From positions 62,001-126,000 of the forward strand of contig CBDCFF010000031.1 in the NCBI GenBank assembly GCA_965216225.1: a DNA stretch of 64,000 nt, read 5' to 3'. A program made the position numbers and the translations under genes. The DNA is from 3107 sp965216225. Lineage in GTDB: Bacteria > Pseudomonadota > Alphaproteobacteria > Rhodobacterales > Rhodobacteraceae. The notes under the pieces are model-generated. The model saw only the letters and a list, made by a program, of their open reading frames with translations, was not told the origin of the DNA and searched no databases. Shown here piece by piece: positions 33,148-42,256 of the stretch (position 1 is its first letter; every line of letters starts with the position of its first letter).

Positions 33148-33174
33148 TCTCAGGCTCCGAACCGGATTCCCGCG

Positions 33175-34494
33175 TCAACGGAAAGCCAGGAGCTGCCCGC
33201 GCGTGGACACCACATAAAGCACGCCGCCAGCAACCGCCATGTTTGTGGCCGCCCCGCCCGGAATATCGGCGGTGGCCACCAGCGCGCCGGTTGCCGGGTC
33301 GAACGACCGCAACACGCCATCGCCCGAAGCGACCCGCAACCGCCCCCCGGCCAGCACCGGACCGAATTGCGGATGGATCGCCTCTCGCCGTTTCGGGCGC
33401 GGATTGCGGTAATAGGGCAGATCGACGGCCCAGATCGATTCCCCGCTTTCCGCGTCAAGCCGGAGCAGTTGCGATTCATCCGTCACGCTGAAGACAGAGC
33501 CGCCCGCAGGCCAGACCGGGCTCATCGCGCCATCCCTGACGGTCCAGCGCCGTTCGCCGCTGCGCAGGTCTATCGCCGCGGTCCGCCCTGCCGACGTGCC
33601 GCCATAGACCACATCCCCGTCAATCACCGGATCCCCGGTGATGTCGCCGACGACGGCATAGGCGCGCCCCGTGCGTTGCCCGGCAAGGCTCGCCGTCCAC
33701 AGCAGGACGCCGCCAAGGGGAAAGCTCGCCACAAGATCGCCGGAGCCGAAGGGGAAAACCGCAATCTCGTCGGAAATCGCCGGGGCCGCGCCGCCGGTCA
33801 TGCCCGCCTGCGCAGGCACACCCGGCAGAGACCAGGCGATACGGCCATCATCCACATGAACGGCCCATGCGATGCCGTCGCGCGAGACCATGTAAACCAG
33901 TTCTCCGTACACTGTCGGCGCCCCGGAAATCGCGGCATCGACCCGCTGCGTCCAGCGTGTCTGACCGGTCCCGACGTTCAGCGCCGTCAATGTCCCGAAT
34001 CCGGTAGTGGCGTAAAGCGTATCGCCCCCGACAGCCAGCCCGCCGCCGCTGGCGTCATCCTCGTCATCGAAACCCGGCGCGATGCTTGCGGACCAGAGCC
34101 TCTGGCCAGAGGTCGATACCGCGGTGACGACCGATTGCGAATCCATGGCAAAGATACGCCCGCCATCGACGACCGGCGTGGCGGTGATCCGGTGTTTGCG
34201 GCTGTCGCCGGAACCGATTTTCACGCTCCACACCTGTTTCGGCGCGCCGGCCAGGGCCGGATGCGGCGTAACATGGCCGGCTGATCCGTTCGCATGGGTC
34301 CACGACGTGTTCGGGACCATCTGCGGGGCGACGAAGGGAACTGCGCGGGCAACCGCTTTCGCCCCGGCGGACCCCGCCGCCGGGTTGGGCAGATCAAGCC
34401 GCTCGCCGGGCAGAATCACCTCCTGGTTCGCGCAGGACGCCAGCAACAGCGTCACGGCAACGATCCCTGCGGTCTGGTTCAACGTCACGGCCAT
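33175..34494 (-). CDS. bamB: BamB-like outer-membrane assembly lipoprotein (PQQ-like beta-propeller)
   Basis: Start at 34494 (MAVTLNQTAGIVAVTLLLAS) with lipobox LASC at about residues 18-21, so it is an outer-membrane-anchored periplasmic lipoprotein. The rest is a beta-propeller with recurring PQQ-like repeats: PVVDGGRIFAMDSQSVVTAV, GDTLYATTGFGTLTALNVGT, GDVVYGGTSAGRTAAIDLRS and GGVLYVVSTRGQLLAFR. BamB helps the BAM complex fold outer-membrane proteins. Gene order yfgM-like, bamB, der is the same as in E. coli, which supports the assignment. Length is 439 aa, slightly longer than the E. coli protein. Confidence 0.9.
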   Translation of the reverse strand: MAVTLNQTAGIVAVTLLLASCANQEVILPGERLDLPNPAAGSAGAKAVARAVPFVAPQMVPNTSWTHANGSAGHVTPHPALAGAPKQVWSVKIGSGDSRKHRITATPVVDGGRIFAMDSQSVVTAVSTSGQRLWSASIAPGFDDEDDASGGGLAVGGDTLYATTGFGTLTALNVGTGQTRWTQRVDAAISGAPTVYGELVYMVSRDGIAWAVHVDDGRIAWSLPGVPAQAGMTGGAAPAISDEIAVFPFGSGDLVASFPLGGVLLWTASLAGQRTGRAYAVVGDITGDPVIDGDVVYGGTSAGRTAAIDLRSGERRWTVRDGAMSPVWPAGGSVFSVTDESQLLRLDAESGESIWAVDLPYYRNPRPKRREAIHPQFGPVLAGGRLRVASGDGVLRSFDPATGALVATADIPGGAATNMAVAGGVLYVVSTRGQLLAFR

Positions 34495-34580
34495 AGTTCC
34501 CCTCGATGATGTGCCCCGGATGTGCCCTGCGCGGCCTGCCGGTTTTTCCGGGCGACCGCAGAATCTCACTTCGCCCGCGT

Positions 34581-35246
34581 TCAGGCCGCCTCCGGCTCTC
34601 CGCCCAGCGCTACAATCAACTGTGACGCACGATTGCGCAAGCCCGGCGTCACTTCAACATCGGAAATGATGCTCCGCAGCCGGTTGATCGCGGCCTCTGC
34701 CTCTCCGGCCTCGATTTCCAGCAGCGCAAGCTGCTCCTCGGCAAGCAGACGGAACGGCGCGCCCGGCGCGGCGATGGCGCCGAGAATCGTCCGGCGCTCA
34801 TCGGCGCTCAGGTCAGGGCCAAGCACGATGACACGTTTCAGCGCCGCCAGATCGCGATAGAGCCGGGGGAGTTCGGAATCTTCCGCGATACGCCCCAGAG
34901 CCGTCGCTGCCGCCGTCGCCGTCGCCGCGCGATCTTCGGTCGGCCCCGTTTCGGACGCCTCCAGCAAGGAAAGAAGCATCCGGCCCGAACCGTCAGCCGC
35001 AATGTCCGACAATGCGGCGATGCGCGCATCGGCCTCTTCATGGTCCAGCGCCATCAGCACGGAATCGCCGAACGCCTGCGCTGCCGCAGTATTCTGCGCC
35101 TTGCGCCATTCATTATAGGTCGCGCCGCCAACAATCAGCACGACGACGGCAACCGCAGCCCCGCCATATCGCCGCATCAGCGCGAAAAGTCTGTCGCGGC
35201 GCACCTCCTCGGTGACTTCCTTGATAAAGCTGTCCGTCTCGCTCAC
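34581..35246 (-). CDS. YfgM-like single-TM periplasmic TPR protein
   Basis: The protein is 221 aa. A short cytoplasmic N-terminus (SFIKEVTEEVRRDRLFALMR) is followed by one TM helix (AAVAVVVLIVGGATYNEW, about residues 30-48), then a periplasmic helical region of TPR-like hairpins ending LRNRASQLIVALGG. This layout equals YfgM, which works with SecYEG-PpiD and periplasmic chaperones. It is first of the yfgM-like/bamB/der block and lies 86 bp upstream of bamB, so co-transcription is likely. Confidence 0.82.
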   Translation of the reverse strand: MSETDSFIKEVTEEVRRDRLFALMRRYGGAAVAVVVLIVGGATYNEWRKAQNTAAAQAFGDSVLMALDHEEADARIAALSDIAADGSGRMLLSLLEASETGPTEDRAATATAAATALGRIAEDSELPRLYRDLAALKRVIVLGPDLSADERRTILGAIAAPGAPFRLLAEEQLALLEIEAGEAEAAINRLRSIISDVEVTPGLRNRASQLIVALGGEPEAA

Positions 35247-35364
35247 ACCATGCCTCCATCCCCGGAATGCGGGTTTCCGCCCCTCTTACCCCGATAAACA
35301 TCACCTTGCCAAGAGTTGGACAACGAAACCGCATCGCTTGAATTTACCTGCGGGAAGGACTATT

Positions 35365-36585
35365 ATGGGCTGGTTGATTCAGAGATGCGCGGCCCGCCGG
35401 AAGCAAACTGCAAAAACGATATTCAAACAAGATTTCGACAACAGATCAAGGTTGCAGGTCGCCATGCGCATTTTTCCGATTCTGACATCCATTGTCGTCG
35501 CTGGCGTTCTGGTGCTGTTCATCCTGAAGCGGGAGGAGGTTCTGGCCTATGCGACCGGCACCAATGCACTGGCCGCCGAACAGATGGCCGCGTCCGGCGG
35601 CGCCCCGGAAAACCCGGATGAAGACGCCGCCACCGAATCGCGCGTGTCGGTCGTTGCCCAGCGTTCCATGGCGCAAAGCGTCGATAGCGCGGTCGTTCTC
35701 CGGGGCCAGACCGAAGCCGCGCGTCAGGTGGTGGTGAAGGCCGAAACCTCGGGCCTTGTCGCATCGGAACCCCTGCGCAAAGGCGCACGCATAGCGGCTG
35801 ACCAGTTGCTCTGCAAACTCGAAACCGGCACCCGCAATGCCGGTCTGGCAGAGGCCGAGGCGCGGCTGGCAGAGGCGCAGATCAATTTCAACGCGGTCAC
35901 ACGTCTGGTCGGGGACGGATTCGCCTCGGAAACCAGACTTGCCTCTGCGCGCGCAGCGTTGCAGACAGAGCAGGCCAGTGTCGAGGTGGCGCAAGGGGAA
36001 ATCGACCGGCTGGAAATCCGCGCGCCCTTCGCGGGCCTGCTGGAATCCGACACTGCGGAACTTGGCGCGCTGATGCAGCCCGGCGCGCCCTGCGCCACGA
36101 TCATCCAGCTCAGGCCGATAAAGCTGGTGGGCTTCGTGCCGGAAACGGAAGTTGACCGCATCACCACCGGCGCACCGGCCAGCGCCCGGCTTGTCACCGG
36201 GCGCGAAGTCTCTGGCCGGGTCACTTTCCTGTCCCGTTCCGCCGATCCGCTGACCCGGACCTTCCGCGTGGAAATCGAGGTTGCGAATGACGATCTTGCA
36301 ATCCGCGACGGCCAGACGGCCGAAATCGTGATCGCGTCGGATGGCAGTTCCGCCCACCTGCTGCCGCAATCCGCGCTGACGCTGGACAATGACGGGCGGC
36401 TTGGTGTGCGGCTTGTCGGGCGGGATGACCGCGCCGCCTTCGCGCCGGTCATCCTTCTGCGCGACACCAGGGACGGCGCCTGGCTTGCCGGTCTGCCCGA
36501 ACAGACCGCGGTGATCGTCTCGGGCCAGGAATTCGTGACAGACGGCGTTGCACTTGACGTGACATACAAAGAGCCCTCGCCATGA
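35365..36585 (+). CDS. RND efflux periplasmic adaptor (membrane fusion protein)
   Basis: Start at 35365 (MGWLIQRCAARRKQ) is supported by GGGAAGGA just upstream. Met at 35464 (MRIFPILTSIVVAGVLVLFI) is a real alternative that places the TM at the very N-terminus, as in most relatives. After the TM come the beta-barrel, lipoyl (VVVKAETSGLVASEPLRKGA and RAPFAGLLESDTAELGALMQ) and alpha-hairpin (GLAEAEARLAEAQINFNAVT) parts of an AcrA/MexA-like adaptor. It overlaps the RND permease by 4 nt (ATGA). No outer-membrane channel or regulator gene is adjacent. Substrate unknown. Confidence 0.88.
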   Translation: MGWLIQRCAARRKQTAKTIFKQDFDNRSRLQVAMRIFPILTSIVVAGVLVLFILKREEVLAYATGTNALAAEQMAASGGAPENPDEDAATESRVSVVAQRSMAQSVDSAVVLRGQTEAARQVVVKAETSGLVASEPLRKGARIAADQLLCKLETGTRNAGLAEAEARLAEAQINFNAVTRLVGDGFASETRLASARAALQTEQASVEVAQGEIDRLEIRAPFAGLLESDTAELGALMQPGAPCATIIQLRPIKLVGFVPETEVDRITTGAPASARLVTGREVSGRVTFLSRSADPLTRTFRVEIEVANDDLAIRDGQTAEIVIASDGSSAHLLPQSALTLDNDGRLGVRLVGRDDRAAFAPVILLRDTRDGAWLAGLPEQTAVIVSGQEFVTDGVALDVTYKEPSP

Positions 36586-39500
36586 CCCGCCTTGTCGATT
36601 GGGCCACCGCGCACGCGCGGATGGTGCTGGCCTTCATCCTGCTGTCCCTGACAGCGGGCGGTCTGGCCTATGCCACGCTGCCAAAGGAGGGCGAGCCCGA
36701 CATCGACATTCCCCTGATCCTCGTTTCCGTCCCGTTCCCCGGAATCTCGGCAGGGGATTCGGAAAAACTGCTCGTCCGGCCCATGGAAACGGAACTCGCC
36801 GATCTGGACGGGCTGGCATCCATGAACAGCACAGCCGCCGAAGGCTATGCCGCGATGCTGCTGGAATTCGAGTTTGGCTGGGACAAGCAGGCCACCATCG
36901 CCGAAGTGCGCGACGCGATGGGCACGGCAGACACCGAATTTCCCGAAGGCGCGGAAAACTATACGATTGCCGAAATAAATTTCTCCGAATTTCCGATCAT
37001 CATCGTCAACCTGACCGGCCCGGTGCCGGAACGCACGCTCCTGCGCTATGCGCGGGAACTGCAAGACCGGATCGAGGCGCTGGAGCCGGTGCTCGAAGCG
37101 CCGCTCTCCGGTCACAGGGATGAAATGCTGGAGGTGGTGATCGACCCGCTGAAGCTGGAGGCGTACAATGTCACCGCCGCCGAACTGATCGGCGTTTTCC
37201 GTAACAACAACCAGTTGATCGCGGCGGGCGAGATCGAATCGGATACCGGCGCCTTCGCCGTGAAAATCCCGTCATCCTTCGATGAACCCGCCGATGTCTT
37301 CAACTTGCCGGTCAAGACCAATGGCAGCCGGGTGGTGACGCTGGGCGATCTGGCCGACATCCGCCTGACCTTCGAGGACCGCACAGGCACGGCCCGCTTC
37401 GATGGCGAACCCACCGTTGCGCTTCAGGTGGTCAAGCGCAAGGGTTACAACGTCATCGACACCGCCGCCCTGATCAAGGCAGAGGTCGAAGCCGCCCGCT
37501 CGGCTTGGCCGGCGGAATTGCAGCAGGCGATCGGGGTCGGCACTTCCAACGACCAGTCCCGTGCGGTCGCAGCCATGGTTCGGCAACTCGAAAGTTCTGT
37601 CCTGACCGCCATCGCCCTGGTCATGATCGTGGTTCTGGGCGCGCTTGGCGTCCGTTCCGCGCTGTTGGTCGGGTTCGCGATCCCGACCTCCTTCCTCCTC
37701 TGCTTCGTGCTGCTGGTCCTCGTGGGGGTATCGGTCTCGAACATCGTCATGTTCGGCCTGATCCTCGCCGTGGGGATGCTGGTCGATGGCGCAATCGTGG
37801 TCGTCGAATACGCCGACAAGCGGATCAGCCTGGGCGTCGGCCCCATGCGCGCCTATGTCGAGGCCGCGAAACGCATGTTCTGGCCCATCGTCAGTTCCAC
37901 CGCCACCACGCTTTGCGCCTTCCTGCCGATGCTCTTCTGGCCAGGTGTGGCAGGACAGTTCATGGGCATGTTGCCTGTCACCCTGATCTTCGTTCTTTCG
38001 GCCTCGCTGATTGTCGCGCTGATCTACCTGCCGGTCGTCGGTGGCGTGTCGGGCCGCCTGTCACGCAGCTTTGGCGACGCCTCGGACGCGCTGCGCCGCT
38101 TGTTGCCGTGGTGGCTGCGCGCCCTTCTGGCGCCGCCGTCGATGTACCTGATCTTCCTGGGCGCAATGCAGTTCGTGAACCCCGGTTATCTGTTCGGCGG
38201 CGATGCGCCCGTGGGCGGTGTCTGGTCGCTTCTGCCCGGTGCGTTCCTGTTTCTGCTCGGCTCGTCGCTGACGGCCGTCACCATGGGCGCCGTCAGGATC
38301 GAGTGGCCCGCGAAAAAGGTCGCTGCCGGTTATCGCCGCAGACCCTTTGGCCATTTCATCCATTTCATCGTCGGCAATCCTGTCATGCCGCTGATAAGCA
38401 TTGCGGCGGTCATCGGCTTCGTCATCGCAGTGTTCATGTATTACGGCGAGAACAACAACGGCGTCGAGTTCGCCATCGAAAGCGAACCGGAACAGGCGAT
38501 CATCTATGTCCGTCAACGCGGCAACCTCTCGCTGGCCGAAAAGGATGAGGCCGTGCGGATGGTGGAAGAGGTCGTGCTGAACACCCCCGGGATCGAAAGC
38601 GTCTTTGCCTTCGCCGGCGCAGGGGGCCTGAACTCCAACACCGGCGGCGCCACCGCGCCGGTTGACGCGATCGGGCAGGTTCAGATCGAACTCGTGCCCT
38701 GGGAGAATCGCGCCGATATTCCGGAACTGGACGGCGATGTTGTCCTCGCAAACCTCCAGACCCGGCTTGACACCCTGCCGGGCATCAAGACTGAAACCCT
38801 GAATCTGGCCCGCGGGCCGTCCTCGGCCAAACCCGTCCATTTGCGCCTGAAGGGCGATGACTGGATCGCATTGCAGGAGGCCGCCGCCAGCGCCCGCAAG
38901 CGGTTCGACAACACCCCCGGCCTGATCCAGATCGAAGACACCACCCCCCTGCCCGGCATCGACTGGCAACTGGATGTGGATGTGGAAAGGGCGGGCCGCT
39001 ATGGCACCGACGTGGCGACCGTGGGCGGCATGGTGCAACTGGTCACGCGCGGGCTGCTTCTGGACACGATGCGCGTGGACAGTTCGGACGAGGAAATCGA
39101 AATTCGCGTCCGCCTGCCCCGAAAAGATCGCTCCCTTGCGACTCTGGACACGCTCAGGGTCCGCACCGCCGATGGTCTGGTGCCGCTCTCGAATTTCGTC
39201 ACCCGCATTCCGGTGAAGAAACTCGGCCAGATCAACCGCAACGACCAACAGCGTTATTTCGACATCAAGGCGGTGGTCGAGGATGGCCTGACGGTTGAAC
39301 TGACCGATCCCGACGGCACGGTGCGACAGGTTCCGATCACCCCCAGCGAACGCATCGCAAGCCTGACCCGGTGGCTGGAAACGGAACGCCCGTTGCCGCC
39401 CGGCGTCAGTTGGGAATGGACCGGCGATCAGGAAAATCAGGAGGAAAGCGAGGCGTTCCTGTCGCAGGCTTTCGCCGGTGCGCTGGGGCTGATGTTCATC

Positions 39501-40214
39501 ATCCTGCTGGCGCAGTTCAACAGCTTCTACAATTCATTCCTGACGCTGACCGCCGTGGTGCTGTCCACCTCCGGCGTTCTGATCGGAATGCTGGTCATGG
39601 ACCAGACCTTTTCGATCATCATGACCGGGACCGGGATCGTGGCGCTGGCCGGGATTGTGGTGAACAACAATATCGTCCTGATCGACACCTATCAGGAATA
39701 TTCCAGATACATGCCGCGGATCGAGGCAATCACCCGCACCGCAGAGGCCCGTATCCGCCCGGTGCTGCTGACCACCATCACAACCATGGCCGGCCTCGCG
39801 CCGATGATGCTGGGGCTCAGCCTCGACTTCATCAATGGCGGCTATTCCATCGACAGCCCGACCGCGCTGTGGTGGAAGCAACTGGCCACCGCCGTGGTCT
39901 TCGGCCTTGGCATCGCGACCATGCTGACCCTGGTGTTCACGCCCTCCATGCTGGCGCTCCGGGTCTGGATCACGACCTATGTCCGCTGGTTCGCGCGGCT
40001 TCTGGCGAAACTGTCATCGGGCCGGGGCAGCCGCGCCGCGCAGGACTGGGCGCTGAGGCGCACCATGCGCCGCATGGCGCCGCCCGAAATCATCTGGGAA
40101 CCGTATGATTTTCCTGCTGACGGCGTGCTGGTTCTTTCGGATGAACACCGCGTTTCCGGCGTCCCCGGCATCAGCGCCGCCAACAAGGACAGCCCGATTC
40201 AGGCGGCGGAATAG
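36582..40214 (+). CDS. RND-family efflux permease (AcrB/MMPL-like, HAE-type)
   Basis: The protein is 1210 aa, longer than AcrB (~1050). The N-terminal TM1 (ARMVLAFILLSLTAGGLAYA) and the first porter domain (PDIDIPLILVSVPFPGISAG) are typical. The TM4 proton-relay Asp region reads ILAVGMLVDGAIVVVEYADK. The second half repeats the pattern, with ALAGIVVNNNIVLIDTYQEY, where Asn residues replace the more usual residues, as in the group of Gram-negative cation/drug pumps. Extra length comes from a central segment around residues 500-620 with additional hydrophobic stretches (WWLRALLAPPSMYLIFLGAM) and from a C-terminal tail. It is translationally coupled to the adaptor. Confidence 0.92.
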   Translation: MTRLVDWATAHARMVLAFILLSLTAGGLAYATLPKEGEPDIDIPLILVSVPFPGISAGDSEKLLVRPMETELADLDGLASMNSTAAEGYAAMLLEFEFGWDKQATIAEVRDAMGTADTEFPEGAENYTIAEINFSEFPIIIVNLTGPVPERTLLRYARELQDRIEALEPVLEAPLSGHRDEMLEVVIDPLKLEAYNVTAAELIGVFRNNNQLIAAGEIESDTGAFAVKIPSSFDEPADVFNLPVKTNGSRVVTLGDLADIRLTFEDRTGTARFDGEPTVALQVVKRKGYNVIDTAALIKAEVEAARSAWPAELQQAIGVGTSNDQSRAVAAMVRQLESSVLTAIALVMIVVLGALGVRSALLVGFAIPTSFLLCFVLLVLVGVSVSNIVMFGLILAVGMLVDGAIVVVEYADKRISLGVGPMRAYVEAAKRMFWPIVSSTATTLCAFLPMLFWPGVAGQFMGMLPVTLIFVLSASLIVALIYLPVVGGVSGRLSRSFGDASDALRRLLPWWLRALLAPPSMYLIFLGAMQFVNPGYLFGGDAPVGGVWSLLPGAFLFLLGSSLTAVTMGAVRIEWPAKKVAAGYRRRPFGHFIHFIVGNPVMPLISIAAVIGFVIAVFMYYGENNNGVEFAIESEPEQAIIYVRQRGNLSLAEKDEAVRMVEEVVLNTPGIESVFAFAGAGGLNSNTGGATAPVDAIGQVQIELVPWENRADIPELDGDVVLANLQTRLDTLPGIKTETLNLARGPSSAKPVHLRLKGDDWIALQEAAASARKRFDNTPGLIQIEDTTPLPGIDWQLDVDVERAGRYGTDVATVGGMVQLVTRGLLLDTMRVDSSDEEIEIRVRLPRKDRSLATLDTLRVRTADGLVPLSNFVTRIPVKKLGQINRNDQQRYFDIKAVVEDGLTVELTDPDGTVRQVPITPSERIASLTRWLETERPLPPGVSWEWTGDQENQEESEAFLSQAFAGALGLMFIILLAQFNSFYNSFLTLTAVVLSTSGVLIGMLVMDQTFSIIMTGTGIVALAGIVVNNNIVLIDTYQEYSRYMPRIEAITRTAEARIRPVLLTTITTMAGLAPMMLGLSLDFINGGYSIDSPTALWWKQLATAVVFGLGIATMLTLVFTPSMLALRVWITTYVRWFARLLAKLSSGRGSRAAQDWALRRTMRRMAPPEIIWEPYDFPADGVLVLSDEHRVSGVPGISAANKDSPIQAAE

Positions 40215-40335
40215 CAGATAGACGGTAGACGGGCGCAAATCGGACAGAGGCAGAGGCACACGGGCCATCCGGGCGGGCGCGCGCTGTTGCAACGGCGTCG
40301 CAGGATCAGGCAGGGTTTCGGCAGGCGGGCAGACT

Positions 40336-42168
40336 TTATGCGGCCTCTTCGCGCTCTGCCTGCTGACGGTTCCAAAGCTGGGCATAGCGGCCATCGCGCA
40401 TCAGCAGCGCATCATGGGTGCCTTCCTCGATCACCTCGCCCTCCTGCAAAACCACGATATGGTCGGCATCGGCGATGGTGGACAGCCGGTGCGCGATGGT
40501 GATCACGGTCCGTCCCTGCCCCATCTCGGCCAGCGCCTCCTGAATGCTGCGCTCGGTATCGGTATCAAGGGCGCTCGTTGCCTCATCCAGCAGCAGGATC
40601 GGCGGGTTCTTCAGAATGGTCCGCGCAATGCCCACCCGCTGCTTTTCACCGCCCGACAGCTTCAGCCCCCGTTCGCCCACCTGGGTTTCATAGCCTTCCG
40701 GCAGACCCGTGATGAAGTCATGTATCCTCGCAGCCCTGGCCGCCGCCTCGATCTCCTCCCGGCTGGCGCCGGCCCGCCCGTAGGCGATGTTGTAGAAGAT
40801 CGTGTCGTTGAACAGCACCGTATCCTGCGGCACCACGCCGACCGCGGCATGAAGGCTTTCCTGCGTCACGTCGCGCACATCCTGGCCGTCAATCCTCAGC
40901 GCCCCGCCGGTGGCGTCATAGAACCGGAACAAAAGCCGCCCGATGGTCGATTTGCCAGAGCCCGACGGACCCACGATCGCCAGCGTACTGCCCTCCGGCA
41001 CCCTCAGCGACACGCCTTTCAGGATCGGGCGCTCGGCATCATAGCCGAACCGGAGATCGTCAAAATCCACCTCCCCGCCACTCACACGCAGGGGCATGGC
41101 CCCCGGCGCATCGCTGACCTCGGCGGGCTGTTCCAGCAACTCGAACATCTCGCCCATATCGACCAGCGACTGGCGAATCTCGCGATAGACGGTGCCGAGA
41201 AAGTTCAGCGGCATGGTGATCTGGACCATGTAGGCATTGACCATGACGAAATCGCCCACGGTCAGATCGCCCTGCGACACGCCCATGGCCGCCAGCACCA
41301 TCACCCCCACAAGACCGCAGGTGATCAGCACCGACTGCCCGAAATTCAGCGCCCCCAGCGACCATTGGGTTCTCAGCGCCGCGTTTTCATAAAGCGCCAT
41401 CGACTCGTCATAGCGCGCCGCCTCGCGCTTTTCCGCGCCAAAATACTTTACCGTCTCGAAATTCAGAAGGCTGTCGATGGCTTTCTGGTTCGCATTGGTG
41501 TCCTGATCATTCATCTCGCGCCGGACCTGTACGCGCCATTCGGTCAGCCGGAAGGTGAACCAGATGTAAAGCCAGACCGTCACCGCCACGATGGCCAGAT
41601 ACCAGATATCGAAAACGACAAACAGGATGATCCCCACCATCGTCAGCTCGACGATCAGCGGCCCGATCGACAAAAGCATGAAGCGCAACAGGAAATCGAC
41701 ACCCTTCACCCCGCGCTCTATGATCCGCGACAATCCGCCGGTCTTGCGGGTAATGTGATAGCGCAGCGAAAGCCGGTGGATATGCTCGAACGTCTCCCGC
41801 GCCAGTTGGCGCAGCGCCCGCTGGCCCACACGCGCAAAGATCACATCGCGCAGTTGCTGAAAGCCCACCGTCGTTGCCCGCGACACGCCGTAAGCCACGG
41901 TCAGACCCACAGCCCCCACCCCCAGCATCCAGGCGGCGTCCGGGGCGTCGCCCGACAGCACATCCACTGCCGCCTTGTACAGAAACGGCGTGAAAACCGC
42001 GATCGCCTTGGCCAGCAAAAGCGACAGCAGCGACAGCACCACCCTGCGTTTGGCCCAGGACTGACCATCGGGCCACAGATAGGGCGCGACCTTGCGGATC
42101 GTGCGCATGTTGGCACCGGCCTGCCCATTGGCATCCTGCAAGGTAAGAGAGGGAATCACCCGGCGCAT
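40336..42168 (-). CDS. Atm1/HMT1-type ABC exporter (half transporter)
   Basis: The protein is 610 aa from MRRVIPSLTLQ at 42168. The membrane domain covers residues ~30-330 and includes the family hallmark TRKTGGLSRIIERGVKGVDF. The NBD has Walker A VGPSGSGKST, Q-loop GVVPQDTVLFND, signature LSGGEKQR, Walker B ILLLDEATSALD and H-loop IAHRLST. Bacterial Atm1 homologues export glutathione-conjugated metals or sulfur species and work as homodimers. The order next to the LysM gene is one I know from this family. The inside-the-cell role is inferred from homologues such as NaAtm1. Confidence 0.93.
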   Translation of the reverse strand: MRRVIPSLTLQDANGQAGANMRTIRKVAPYLWPDGQSWAKRRVVLSLLSLLLAKAIAVFTPFLYKAAVDVLSGDAPDAAWMLGVGAVGLTVAYGVSRATTVGFQQLRDVIFARVGQRALRQLARETFEHIHRLSLRYHITRKTGGLSRIIERGVKGVDFLLRFMLLSIGPLIVELTMVGIILFVVFDIWYLAIVAVTVWLYIWFTFRLTEWRVQVRREMNDQDTNANQKAIDSLLNFETVKYFGAEKREAARYDESMALYENAALRTQWSLGALNFGQSVLITCGLVGVMVLAAMGVSQGDLTVGDFVMVNAYMVQITMPLNFLGTVYREIRQSLVDMGEMFELLEQPAEVSDAPGAMPLRVSGGEVDFDDLRFGYDAERPILKGVSLRVPEGSTLAIVGPSGSGKSTIGRLLFRFYDATGGALRIDGQDVRDVTQESLHAAVGVVPQDTVLFNDTIFYNIAYGRAGASREEIEAAARAARIHDFITGLPEGYETQVGERGLKLSGGEKQRVGIARTILKNPPILLLDEATSALDTDTERSIQEALAEMGQGRTVITIAHRLSTIADADHIVVLQEGEVIEEGTHDALLMRDGRYAQLWNRQQAEREEAA

Positions 42169-42256
42169 GGTTGTCTCATGATGGCTTGCGCCATTCACCT
42201 AATCCCCGGCGCGGGAATTGACCAGCCCCGCACCTGCCCACACCCCGCATCCGCAC

